Assembly: GCA_036971475.1 (NCBI GenBank)
Contig: JBAIZL010000005.1
Coordinates: 65,513,155 to 65,577,154, forward strand
Length of the DNA: 64,000 nt
Source of the DNA: Prosapia bicincta
Taxonomy: Eukaryota > Arthropoda > Insecta > Hemiptera > Cercopidae
Direction of reading: 5' to 3'
The translations under genes and the position numbers were made by a program. Below, one piece after another: positions 42,060 to 55,600 of the stretch (positions are counted from its first letter, which is position 1; every line of letters starts with the position of its first letter). A model generated the notes under the pieces. That model was not told the DNA's origin, ran no database searches, and worked only from the letters and a program-made list of their open reading frames with translations.

Positions 42060-42484
42060 ACATGCGGATATATTGAGTGAAACTCAAATATATCTTCCTT
42101 TTACCCACCACGCACCAGAAAAATTTGATTCAGTTGATCTCGAGATGATAGTCAATACACAAAGATAGTTTAAAGTGGTTTTGGTGGGGATATGCAAGCT
42201 TCTGTTTAATTCGAGCCTATTTTATCTATTTGAAAGAAGATGATAAGTTGGGCTTCCAAAAAATATTTATATCAACACGGTATGCAAAGGAAATGAATCA
42301 GGCTTCCAAGAAATGTTTATATCAATATGTTATGCAAAGGAAGGGAGTCGGGCTTCCAAAAAAATGTTGATATAAAGTTCTTCTATTTTTTTTTAATGCA
42401 CAAGAAGGTACTTCCATGTAATCCGAGTTTTCGGTAATCCGAGCGGTCTCGAACCCATCTACCTCGAATTATCGAGACACTACT
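42060..42484. mobile_element. Right end of a Tigger-type element, with 59 bp tandem repeat
   Basis: Ends TTCGGTAATCCGAGCGGTCT...CGAATTATCGAGACACTACTG followed by TA, the usual form of Tigger/pogo terminal repeats. Inside, GGCTTCCAA(A/G)AAAT followed by GGTATGCAAAGGA-type text is repeated 2.5 times at 42,250-42,380. Confidence 0.5.
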
Positions 42485-42489
42485 GTATT

Positions 42490-44375
42490 AGTTTTATTTA
42501 TCAACCTAAACGTTAATTTATGACTTTAATAATTTAGAGTATATTATAAAACTCCATGTCCAAATTTTAATTCCCTGCCTTCGCTTGTAACCACTGAAGC
42601 AGGTGATGGTCTGCTAATGGGATTTGAGCATTTGGATAAAAATTTTAACAAACTTTACCTATTAATAAACGAAAGAAATTTCTTGTACAAAATGGTAGTT
42701 ACGGCTCCAAAAAATTAATAACTAAAATATTATTATTTTGTAAAAATAAGTAATATGTTTATTATTAAAGCAAAATAATTCAAACAAACTTATGAGCGAA
42801 GAAATCCCTGCATGTAATCATGTTTTTTTTCTAGGCAAGTAACGGAGGGTTAAAGATTTGTATTACTTATTTTAAGTGTATTTGATAAAAAAAAAACTGG
42901 TCGAAAGAAATATTGTGTGGTCGTAATTTTGGATCAAGGCATTTAATTTGTCTTGAAAAATGCACTGAGCTAGTGTGGAAAACTGTGCATCTACTGAAAT
43001 ATATCAGTAAGTATTGGTTTTTTGCCAAGTGATACTAAAAGTAGTAATTTATTTAAAAACTCCTAATATAATAATCAACTCTAATTACAGTTATGAAAGT
43101 AATTCATAGAAGCGATTTTTACTTTGCATGCTGTTTTGGATGGTCTGTTGAAACGAAGCAAATATTCACTTAGCTCATAATCTGGAAGATCATTGTACGT
43201 ATGGTTTTAAAGATAATGGTTTACTTCTGCACCAGCCTCTTCACTATATTGCCCAATAGACATACTTATTTCACTATAAAAACCTTATTTGATTGGTGTA
43301 GCACAATAACTGAAAAAAGCGTTTGTACACGTTCTGTAGTTGAAATACAGAAATTATGAGAGTGGTGAAGACCTAATGTAAACGGGTTTACCATGGGCAG
43401 AAACTACACAATATGGAAAATCACATTGACTTACAAAAATTTTCTGCCACTAAATCCAAATGTTTAGTTATCCTAGAGAAATATTTTCCAAAGAGCTTCA
43501 CAAGTTTCATTCAAAAGCCAGTGATCTAATTCTAGTATGAGTTAAACAAAAATTCAAGTGATAACAAATTTGATTGTCTTATTAACTGATGGATTTATTA
43601 TTTCCAGGGAGCAATAAAAAAGGCAACTTTCAGAAATACACAAATATTTTTCCGTATGTTTGATTACCAGAAAATAAGAATGTGTTTGCCATGTCTTTCT
43701 TAATCAGTAAAGTACTCATTAATCTACCGTTATCTTATTAGCTGATTCCTTAGGTAGTATTAGAAACTTATTTTCCAGATCAAATTCTTCTCATTCAATG
43801 AATTAATTCTGTTAATTGACTTGCGACAAGATACATACGATAAACCACCTCTTGCAAGTACAAGCTATTTGTACATGTTTACCGCACCAATTACTCGTGC
43901 AATCACACATCCAATGTAACACTCACTAATGCAGTCAAGTGTTCATTGAGATTTTTATCAGAATTATTTCAGAAAACACCAATTGATGTCTAATTTGGAC
44001 AATATGTAGGTAATGGCCAGAGAAACAGAAGTTATGTAGGTGCAATCGTAATACTTAACCAAATAGTGGTCAAATTCGATTTATTTCCTTTGCACATGTT
44101 ACTTAAGATACATTATTCTTAGGAAATGGTTGATTTTAGTTTGGGATAACATAAATATTGCTTAAAATGAGGTCTTAAATAAGGAAAAAGGTAAATAAAT
44201 TACAACAATTTTTTTTTTGTATGAAACTTTTTCAACTCATACTGAATATAAATATTCAAGTGCAGAAATGAACAGTAGGAGATAGTAAAAAATATATACC
44301 CTGTTTGAAAAAAAGAAACAAAATGCATATGTACAATCTCCTAAATGTGATATGATGTATATCATCTGCAGCGAA
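42490..44375. other. Intergenic, no clear gene
   Basis: Contains a family X piece (42,950-43,040). Minus strand 43,200-43,110 reads YNDLPDYELSEYLLRFNRPS, a protein-like scrap I cannot assign. The rest is AT-rich. Confidence 0.35.
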
Positions 44376-44379
44376 AACC

Positions 44380-46038
44380 TCACCACTGAAGAAGCTTGAC
44401 TGTTTGTTTAGTTTTCTCAAGAGAGAGAAAGAGGTATCACGATTAGTGGGCCCTTAATTAAAGAAAAAGCTCTACAATTATATCAATTAATGAATAGAGA
44501 CAAGTCTTTTTCTGCTAGCACAGGCTGGCTTTATTGTTTTATGAAGCATAACGGCATATTTCAATTAGCCCTTACTGAGGAACAGCTCGTCTAATGAGGC
44601 TGCTGGAACTGAAATTTTAAATACATTTGGTGACCTGATTAATTCAAGAAACTATTCACCTCAGTAAATATATAGAGCAGATGAGACGGGCTTTAACTCT
44701 AAGCCATTGCCAAAAACAGTGTGACTGCTAAAGAAGAAAAAAATACACCAGGTTTGAAAATAAGCAAGGAAAGATTAACAGTTTTAGCCTGTAGTAATGC
44801 TGCCGGAAATCATAAACTCCCACTTATGGTTATTGGTAAAGCAGCAGAGCCAAGGGGATTCAAGAGCCTAGATCTGAATGCCTTACCTGTCACCTACAAA
44901 AATTCCAACAATGCTTGGATGATCTCACGACTATTCAAGAGAGAGATTGATATCCGCTTTTTCCCCAAAGTCACTCGATTTTGTTAAGAAAATGGCTTAC
45001 AAATTCGTGTCCTTACTTTGTGTAGACAATGCTACTTCACATCCTCACACAAAGAGTTAGTTTGTGGGAATATAAAGGCCTTTTTCCTACCACCCTATAT
45101 GACCCATTTCATCCAACCCATGGATCGACATGTACTGCAGCATTTTAAGCTTTCTTACAGGAAAACGTTAAGAGAAATACTGGAAGATAAAGACGTAACA
45201 CTCTCATTGATTAAAAAACTCAAGATAAATAACTTGATAACATCTTAATGAATATTAAAGATGTTATTTATTGGGTAGCACAATCATGGGAATCTACAAG
45301 TAAACACCTGTTCAAAGAAATTAAATAAACTTTGACCAAGCTTAACTGTTGAAGAAAACTTAAATCAACATGTAGACAGGAACAATGTAGTACAGGTGCA
45401 GGAGCTGCTACAAAATATTCCTGGCTGAGAGGACGCAAATGGAAATGATGTAGTTATAAGCTGATGACAACGATCATGATATTTTAAACGATCAGCCAAT
45501 CGAATCAAATGGTTTTGAGAGACGAAATCTAAGATGAGAGTGAAGGCGAAGGAGATGATGACAGTGAGCTGAGGGTATCCTCACTCGAACGCTGCGGCTA
45601 CCTTTGATGTAGCCCAATAGACCTCCTCGACCCTAGAGGATACGTTGTTTCTGAGGCTTTGGCATAATTTTGCTACAAAAAAGAGGTCTTCTTTTCTTCA
45701 ACAAAAATTATTAACAGACTTTTTAAACCTATATAGCTTAGAACTATATATAACATTGTTCTGTTTTGTTCATTACACTGTCTATCTTTAAACCGTACTC
45801 TAATTTTAAGTACATAGTACACATATTCATTGTTCTTTCTTAACAATGTGTAGGTTTGGTTGACAAAGGGACACATCTCCCGAAACGGCCGTCCTCAACA
45901 CAAAAAAGTAAGTGCTACTATAGGCAAGTTAAAACAATTTTTTTAAAAAAGTTGTAAGTGTTCTTTCTTAGTTTTTTTTTATACCTAAAAAAATCTTAAT
46001 TTCGGTTTCGGATTTTCTGATTATTGGGGCTCGACTGT
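44380..46038 (+). mobile_element. Tigger/Jerky-type DNA transposon, decayed
   Basis: Plus-strand transposase remnants in broken frames: CENPB-type DNA-binding part (SREKERGITISGPLIKEKAL, ASTGWLYCFMKHNGIFQLAL, near 44,410-44,580), RADETGFNSKPLP (first catalytic Asp, near 44,680-44,715), LKISKERLTVLACSNAAGN and KLPLMVIGKAAEPRGFKSL (44,754-44,875), VSLLCVDNATSHPH (second Asp, near 45,008-45,050) and FFLPPYMTHFIQPMDRHVLQ (45,080-45,140). Right end TTATTGGGGCTCGACTG then TA (46,038). A family P half-MITE sits inside at 45,855-45,935. Left end not found. Frameshifts; inactive. Confidence 0.82.
45855..45935. repeat. Palindromic MITE (family P), half copy
   Basis: GACAAAGGGACACATCTCCC, CGAAACGGCCGTCCTCAACA and GTAAGTGCTACTATAGGCAA: the right half only. 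Confidence 0.8.
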
Positions 46039-46394
46039 AGTAGTATTAATTATTTCAGATACACTATCCACAAGCATACTCAAGGTTTAAAATAGATTTA
46101 AATCAGTTGAAGTATGCAGAATCAGTTTTCATATCAGTTATTAAGAAAATATTAGTCAATTAAACCTATTTAGTTGGAAAGAGAAAAGTTCCATTTAAAA
46201 AAAAAAAATTGCAGTAGTAAAAATACATTAAGAAAAGGTTTAAGTACTTTATAATATAAACCGTGCAATTATAAGTCAATATTGCAGTGTTTTCCAATAA
46301 AACTTTACTTGTGGTAAAATATATACACAAGTCAGTATTATAAAAAAATTCTTCTTAAAAGCATATGTAATATATTTTTTTACAAAGAAATTGA

Positions 46395-46400
46395 TTTATT
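46395..46400 (-). terminator. Candidate polyadenylation signal AATAAA
   Basis: AATAAA on the minus strand, about 110 bases past the TAA of the DNAH5/8-type gene. Position and sequence suit a 3' UTR, but AT-rich DNA gives many chance matches and no transcript data are available. Confidence 0.4.
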
Positions 46401-46511
46401 CCTAAATACTGTATATCATTTACCACAACTGTTATCAATCAGTTAAGTAAAATGTTATATGAATTTAAATAGTAATAATAATATAATGTTATTATATGTT
46501 AGACATAAGAT

Positions 46512-46637
46512 TTATTTGATATCACACAGTAAGGCAACTCCTCTTAGTATCCAATGCTCAGGAGTAAATTTACACTGCAGCCATAGAGGAGTAACAAAAG
46601 TTAGATCTGTTCGATTAGGCTTCTTGTAAACAGGGCA
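46512..46637 (-). CDS. Dnah5: DNAH5/8-type dynein, terminal exon
   Basis: 126 nt including the TAA at 46,512-46,514. Encodes [20 protein letters not shown], then the end [14 protein letters not shown]. Acceptor TTTTCTAG|TGC. The [12 protein letters not shown] end is the usual end of DNAH5/DNAH8 chains, so the reading frame is complete at its C-terminus. Confidence 0.94.
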   Translation of the reverse strand, partial: CPVYKKPNRTDLTFVTPLWLQCKFTPEHWILRGVALLCDIK

Positions 46638-49600
46638 CTAGAAAACATTTAAAATAATAAACTTTCGCAATACATTGAAAATTTAATTATATACCACATT
46701 ACTACAGGTTTAATTGGTTAAAAAAATTTCTTTCGATTTGTAAATTTGTTACTAGTTTTTTCCCCTTGATAGCTTAACATATAAGGCATCATATCAGAGA
46801 CACTGATGAAGATCGCCACATAGTGATCGAAAATGTTCTGTCGCAGTAAGTTTTAACAAATTTACAAAATTTAATGTTCAGATAATCATAAACTATTGTT
46901 TAAGTGATTAATAATTCACTAGTCGATAGTCGGTCTTTATTTTTTTATACTACATTGATATGTCAGTTCAAACGGAACACACCTTATCGATTCGATTCTA
47001 TATAAATTGACTTTTACATGATAGAAAAAATGAATATTTATGGTCGTTTATTAGGTTTATGTTTGGATTTAAAACAGGTAAAATATTGACGCTGTTTAGA
47101 TATCGTGATTCAGAGGTAAGAAAATAGTCCACTTTTCTATCATTATTGGTTATTATTACTAAATTATTTAAAGTAAATCTTGTGAATGTCTAAAAATGTT
47201 TCCCTTTTGTTCAGAAAAATATGTAGCTCAATGAAATAGGAGTTTTTTTTTGTAGATTATATTGGAGATTTTATTTTATTTTTTTTCGTTAGGATAAAAA
47301 GATCTTTTTCTATATAACTTTAGGTACATATTAAGTAATAAGATTATATAATATTAGTTTTTTTATAGAAAAATTTATGCTCTTCAATCTAATATATATA
47401 ATTAGTTAACAAAATAAAATCTAAGTACAAAATCCTTTTGCAGTTTACCTTTGTTTTTGAAGTATGTAAATTTTAAAAAAATAAGAATAAAAATACAAAT
47501 GAAAAATATGTAATTCTATTTCAAATTGTGTATAAAAAAATTGTTTCCCACTTTTATATACATTGTATTTTTAATAAACGTTTTAATTTTTACTTTCCCA
47601 ACCCCTCTAATTATGAAGTTTCAGCAATAGATTAGTAGATTTCAGCAAAGCAGATTTTGCAATTAATAAAAACATGAACATTTTATACTTAACATCATCT
47701 AGTATACCTAATAAATTTGTTTATTGGAATATCCCAAATAAGAAAGTAAGAGCAGAATAATCTTAACATTACTACCACTCTAGGCCCCTAAAGAAGATTG
47801 TGCACAAACAGTAAAAAGGGCCACCAATATAGAATTTGTGAATATCTGATGATAGGTTAAAACAATAAGTCATAGAACTTAAAAGAACCTTTAAATAAAC
47901 CCAAACATTTAAGTTGACGTTGAACACTAACAAGCGAAATAGTTTCTTAAAAACAATCACTAAAATATTCTAAGTTTCAGCAATTTCGTATACCATGTTG
48001 AGTATCACGATTTTACGCTATTCCTAGCATTGCCATATTGACTATTGTCAACAAGTTATAGGAAACATTGTTCAGTCAGAAATGTTCATGTATAAATGAT
48101 ACTCAAACAATGACATTCAAAATATCACCAAAAACCACTCTTACCAAATATAATTTTGGATCTTTAGGTGCAGTACTGTTAATGGCAAATATATGTACAA
48201 CTGGCATGAGAACAGATAACACTTTAGGTATGGATTCTGTAAGACGACAGTTCTTTCTGTCCCAACCAGCACCATCTAAATACAGACCATAGACATAAAC
48301 CCCTTCCTGAAAAATAAAACAAAAACTATTACAACTTTTTCAAAAAAAATGTTAAAAATTTATTTTTGGATACAATTCTTTTGTAACTAGGTAAACAAAA
48401 TTAAAAGTATTTTATAATGAATTTATACCTATTATAGTTCGGTGAATAAATAAGTATTTTTAATAAATCAAATATTGTAACTTTAAACCAAGACCCACTT
48501 GAAAGTTAAACATAACTGAAGTAAAAGAAGAACAAATATCTATTTTTAAATGCAAATAAAAACAGTGAAACTCTACAGAAAAAATAGAACTCAATAACTA
48601 CAATGAAATTAATTTATTTACTTCAACCCTTTATGTACATTTCAGTTATATGGTAGCCATCTTCTAAAATACTTCTTTAGCTAGAATTATACACATGGAT
48701 AGGAGGGTTAAAGATCTTTTATGGGCATAACTGTTCCCTAACTGAGTCCAACTCCTAAATGCCATTACTGAGTTCAGATCTTCTGAGCCAGATTTTATAA
48801 GATGATAGCAGTTCAGTCTTTGAGGCCTGCCTCAAGAAAGAGCTAATGTGCTTTCTTCCTAAACTCAGATCCCTCAAAAATATACACCATTTGGACATCA
48901 GCTCTCTGAATAACTCCATGAAAGTAGTTAGTTTTACAATTATGATAGTTTTAAGTACGTTTGAAAAGAATTATCAGGTTAGGACATGTCACAGCCATTT
49001 CTGAAGAAAATTTATAGTGTCAATTTCCTTTGTCTGCCAAAACTAATCAATCACTAACTTTTTCAAATATAGAAGGTTCTACCTTAGATTTTGTTCTCCT
49101 GAAATCTCTAGAATCTGGTTGGTCAAAGGTGAATTCAGAAGTTTCCATAAAGGATACCTTAAAAAGCCTGGTTCTTGTAGTAGATAAGTTCTCTGCCTCT
49201 CTGACTAAACCTTAAGACCCGATCATATCCCCAAATATATATATATATATATATATCTTCTTTCAGGGAGAGTGGAGAGGCTGACAATATATGCAGATCT
49301 GTCACAGAACCTTTTGACATAATGTGTAGCTGTTATTAGTAGAAAACTCTCATCGCTTAAAAATGCTTGGTTCAGGCAGGGTATACTGGGATAGGTTTAG
49401 CATAGAACTCAGGAGTCCAGTTATACATGCAAAACTTCCACATTAACCTAGGAGGAAACAGAACTCCCCAAATACCAGCCAAACATTCTGCATTATTATT
49501 TTCTATTTATGAACTACAGAAAGAGACTCTTCACGTATAAGGTCCCTCATCTTACCATTATAATATTTTAAATAAAAATATACAAATAAAATTCCAAAAA

Positions 49601-52600
49601 CATATGTAGTTAAATGATGGAGTGAAAAACAAGTCACTAAAAAAATTGTTATTTGAGTTGCTTTTTTGTGTATTTCATTTTTCTAAAATTGTTTCTCGAA
49701 ACAATAAGTTTCTCGAATGTTATTTCAGCCGAGTTACCTCAAGATTCTAGAAAACCAAATGAAGTCCCAAAGTATCTTCTGCATCTTTCCATGAAATGGA
49801 TTCAGTGATGGACATTGTCATCAGATCTGGTGTCACTGATTTTTTTAATGATAGTGGAAACTTTAAGTATGTTTTTTTCATCAATCCAAATTCCTTAAGG
49901 CAATACAAAATCAGTCACAGGTCAGAAATTCTGAAGTACATATGTCCACAAAATCATTTAGGCTTGCTTTAAAACATCAAAAATTCTTGCTTGCTTTGAC
50001 AATTCTTGATTAAAATCATAGTGACAAAGACAAATAGTCTTTAAGATCTTCATTGGCATATGGAAATGCTGCAGGTCCTGGTTTTGTAAAACAGTTACAT
50101 ATTACTTGTTTATCACATTTTGCCACACATCACTGAAAAGCATCAAGCATGGAAACTTTGGCATCAAGCAGTTTCTACAAAACTAGTTAAAACCTAGGGG
50201 AGAAAGCATCTTGTTTGTTGGTTTGTTTTTGGGATGTATGCATCGACTCATTAATTAAATCCCAATCAAAGCAATCCACTTTCTTTGAAATTTTTTAAAA
50301 TGTTTTCAGCCTGTAGAACCATTAATACTAAGATTTTGGAAAAGTACATCTTAGAATTTTATTTTACATTTTCACAGGTATTATATTTTCCTTTCAGTGA
50401 TAATTTGAGTTTAGGGAACAGAAGTGTTTAACAAGGCCAAATCAGAAAAGAATAGTGGGTGGTTGAGGAAGAAATACTACTTTTTTTGCAGTTTAGTTAT
50501 CAACAATTTAAACAAACAAGTATTTTGTAGCTTCTCTCAGAATATTATTTAGAGAATGGAGGCTTTAAATGAATGAGTTCTTTCACAGGTAGAAATTGAT
50601 TGGTTGTGTACAAAATATATGATATTTCACTCTATAAACCACTTTGAATCCACAGCAATGCCATTTCTATAATTTTGAAGCATAGATACTGGCTAAACAT
50701 GTTTTATATTCTATTTATGTTCCTTGTTAGGGAATATAAATATTTGTTAATATTTTGTAGTTGTTTTATTAAATTTATTTAATACAGAGGTTATGGCTGT
50801 AGAATTTTCAACTATGTGCACTTTTTAAAAGCCATAAATCGTGTATAAGCAGATTTTTGTAGCAGAGAAATGAAAACATTTTAACAAATATAATAATACT
50901 TTTGATTTTATGACAAAAGGTAAAAGTTTTTAATTTTAAAGAAATTATATATATCTTTATACTACAAAAAACATTTTCCTTGGGCTTTAATACATCACCA
51001 TTCAAACAAATTCATTATAAGAGAATTAATTTTGAAAAAGTTGAAATATGCTCACTAAATAAAGGTCAATTCTTGTATTTGATAACTTACAGGAGGCGGA
51101 GTTCTTACTTCTTCTCTAGTAAACTTTGTGACTTCATTATGGAGAGTGACTGAATCTAGAGGCCATCCTTTATGAGCTCTTGCAACTTCCTGTCTCATGG
51201 CAGTCAGAAATCCTGAAAAATTATTTAGACATATATGTTTATGTATATATGCAGATATAATTTATCCATAAATAACTTCTCCATATAAAACTAATTTTTG
51301 AACATGAAGTATGAGGTCATACTTTTAACATCATCATTCATGCTCCTAAGCAAAAATTGGGCAGAAAAATGATATTACTGTCAGAAACAGTTGGCAAATC
51401 CAATAACCTTCTTGTACATGATCAGAAAAGTCATGAAATATTTAGCAGCGACCCCAATACATGTGTTGTACACTTTGGCAATAATGTTGACTTTTGTGTG
51501 GCTGATAGGGCTAAGACACAAAAATTCCTTTACAAGATTTTAAGCCTGGTTTTCCGAAACATTTATGCTATCAGTACCAATTTATCAGTCATTCTTTTCT
51601 TAATACGAGTATATTGACAAAATTTAATGGTTATCATACTCTTTCCATATAAGATTCTTTTCAAAATCAAGACAAATTACATAAATAAAGTAAGTAACGT
51701 AATAATGTTAAATAATCTAATTTGTCAAGTAAAGCTCTATAAACCGACTCTTAGATAATCTACCTCTATTCCACACTATTGCATGTCTACTGAATTCATC
51801 ACATTCGACTACTGTTGATGATTTTACAGTTAAAATTGTTTTGTCCCAAAGGGTTTAAAAAAATTTACTTTGATTATGTGTTGTGAAATTTATTACATTA
51901 CAAAGTTTCAATTTAAAACATTCTCCACATTCATTGATGAATATCGAAATCAGCAAGAAAAATATGTATTTAAATATATTTTGTACAAATTTCCACTTTA
52001 TATAATGTTTTGATACACATGATGGTACATACAGACTGCAAGCTAACTGTTATGGAGAGGTGTTTGTTAATATTTTCAGCCTAGTTCTAATATAATAATA
52101 AATCCATTGATTGTCAAATTACATAAGAATGAAGCTTTCATCTGACTTACTAAATGCTACTTCTTATAGTGTGCCTTTAACTGATATCTTAAATAAACTG
52201 GAGCACAGATTATTATTCATGTTTGTTCAATTCATGTTTGATTCTATTAGCTTACACTCTCCTTATATATATCTTGTACAAATTTTCAGTCGTTAATAAA
52301 ATACGTTTTTAACCATCCAATCAAGGTTAAATACATTTTTTTAACCTGTAGTGGATGATAATTGATCTTAATAAAGTTTTTTTCCAGATATTTATTTAGT
52401 AATTAAAATGTATTAAAAAACTGATGACTCTGACAGATTTGAACTGAATAAAGACTTCATGTTTAAAATTCAGCACTTTGGCACTGGGCCAATTTTCCCA
52501 TTGCTGGAAATCTATGAATTAGAGATGTATACGAAATTATAAGAGAAAAGTCACGTGCAATAATGAATTAATGCAAAGAGATGGATAGAATGAGAAATTA

Positions 52601-55600
52601 TAGATCACCATCAGCTTATGAAAGTTATAAAGCAAAAATTAGAAACAAAAAAAAGAAAGCAAATAAATAGTAACAAACAAAAATAATATTCCAACACCAT
52701 GTACTGTATATAGAGAGGAAAATGGAAAATGCAAGGAAATTCACTTTCTATTTTGCCACTTAATATTATGATTCTGTCATATGTATATACATATTTATAT
52801 TATTTGTAATTATAAAAAAAGAATAAAATAAAAGTTTACTTTGTCAATCTCAGTATGAATTGCTTTAATTTTTTTAATATTACTTGTTTCTATAGTGAAA
52901 ACAAGACAAAGTTGTGGTTAAAATGGAAGTAAGATAATGAATTGTAAATACATTGTTTTGTACAATGGTACTTAAGTTTAGTAGTAATAGATTAGGTTAT
53001 ATCTGGACCAAATATCTAACCACAAAACAATAAATTTGAAAAATACCTTGAGGGTTGAAAAATCCAGTCATCCAGAACTGTGGTGGGCGTTTTGTAAATA
53101 TCCAGCTAGAAAACTGAGTATTGCGCTCCAGTAATTCTGTAAACCAAAAACCTAAAGTTGAAGATGCCCATGAACCTCTTTTCCATATTGTTGGAATTCT
53201 AGCATCATATATATTATCCAAGGAATCTCTCAAGGCCTTAAAAAAACAAAAAGTATATAAATCTACCGTTATGGTATTAGTTTTTAAATAATGAGACTTT
53301 TAAGATTTCTAGTTAAAACCAAGTAGCTTATGCTTTATAAAACTGTAGAAGCTACTTCACAACAATAAAATAATATTAACAAATTGTGTTTACTGGATTT
53401 TAATGGACAAAAGAAGTTTTGGTGTTAGTAACCTTATTTATTACTACAAAACTATATAAAATTGGAATTAAGTTTCTTATTTGGAATTTAAATGTAACTT
53501 TTAAGAAATTAAAGTTTTCCAATTTTTCAGTCAATTCTTTTTACTTTAACCTGGCACTTATCAAAAAACTATGAATTTTTATTATTTTATGTGACCTTAT
53601 TAATTAAGTTTGAATGTTATACATGAACATACCATTCAATATTAAAATAGTTAAAATCCATTATTTAAAATTATACATTCAATTTTGAGACAATTTTTAG
53701 TGCTTGGGTCACTTAACCCGGGAACGCTCGCGCTATTAGATTAAATATAACATTTTTAGTTGCTCTGAAGGAATTATTTTATCTTTTCGTTGTATGTGAC
53801 TGAGCTTCTAAATATGATTTTTTGAGGATGTTGGCCAGCTACTAAAAAATTTGAGTAGATAGTGTGATTGAGAGGGTAACCCTGTAAGGTAGATAGCGTG
53901 AGGGAAGTGGCACGCGTCGCCCATTTTAAGGAGAGCCAACATGTATGAGCGATTACGTGAGTGCTGTGTTAGGAGCAACCCAAAGACACAAGTAATTGTA
54001 TAACTGTTACTACCCTAGTTTTTCTATTTTTAATTTTTCAAAAATAATAATTTCATAAATGTATTTAATAGATTGGTTTTATATCAATGAAGAAGTTTAA
54101 AGCATAATATAACACATACAATTGAATTGTATAATTTAAAACACATAATAACAATCATTACAATTGTTAGATTTGCCCTAATGGTGCGAGTAATCATGGG
54201 AATTTCCATAGCGTGAGCGAAAAAATTATAACATTTTTCATAATTGGGTTGGACCTTATTAAATTATTCCAATTGTACCTAAACCTTCATCAGGTTTTAC
54301 AATATATTTTTATATCTGTTGATTCCATCTTCACGTGAGCTATTAGTTTTCACTAAACACTTGTAAATATTTACAACTTGCCTATAGTAGCACTTACTTA
54401 TATTTGTTGAGGACGGCCTTTTCGGGAGATGTGTCCCATTGTCAACTTGACGGTCTGAATTGACAATGGGACACATCTCTCGAAACGGCCGTCCTCAAAA
54501 AATATAAGTAAATGCTACTATAGGCAAGTTGTAAATATTTACAAGTGTTTAATATATTTTTAACTTATTAAAAGTCCAATAACTTGTTCCACTTGTGAAT
54601 CTAATAAGATTTTGCAAACATTTGCATAACAATGTTTTAATTAGTAGTGTCTAGTTAAATAAAGGAATTAACAATGAATATTTCTGCTTAGAAATAGGCT
54701 TTTGGCTTTCTTATTGAGTATAACATGTGCCATGCTAAAAACAGTGATACTATTTTGAAAATAATAACGTTACACCTAGTTGATTCTATAAGGTTGAGCA
54801 AATAATTATTCCAAATACAAATTATTAAAAACACTAGCTACAACAGTATGGTAAACTGAAGAATTATTACTTGAGCTCATATTTATAATGCCGTAGTAAA
54901 TTATGTAATTTATGTATATCAATGTTTATTTACGTCTTAAAATGGCAAGGTTGGTAAAATCCTAAAATCCGCAGAAGAAATGCTATGCAAGTACTAAAAA
55001 CCAAGCCTTCAAAGCTAATGGTTTTTAGAATGATATATGTTTATTTATAAATATGCTACATATTCCAAGAAACTAATTTTGTAGTTTTAGTGTGCAGTTT
55101 TGCCATTGATATTGAAATAAGCAGCATATGAAGTAGACTTTTTTACCTCAATCTCAGAATTAGTATGAAGGAAACAAATTTTCCAGTTGTTTAAAGCTCT
55201 ATTTAAATTTAAATTCCTACACATATAAAATAATAAGACAATATTTTTTCAGTGGTTTACAAATTTTTTAATGGTTAAAATGGTTCAAAATGTGTTTGGG
55301 GTAAGGGAAATTTGGAAGTATTCTTCTGAGTGGGGTGTGGTGCTAGAGGCAAAAGATTTACAAATGTAGTTACAGTGTAAAAAATGAACAAATTAACAAA
55401 ATGCACAGAAGGCAAAAACAAATTCAAAGAATGCTTGAGTGTTGAACTTAACAAAATACAGTTTGAATTACCTATATAAAATTTTATTTTGTAAAACAGA
55501 TAATTTACAAAAAAAAATAATTTCGTTATTTAGACTTATATAAATATGTAATATAAATAGCCTTCATGTTAGGATATTCCTGTAAGTTAATTATTATCTT

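Noticed and set aside
53713..54240. A second complete piggyBac-like element
   Set aside because: Only one plausible TTAA border and no matching right end or transposase fragment; kept as a low-confidence remnant.
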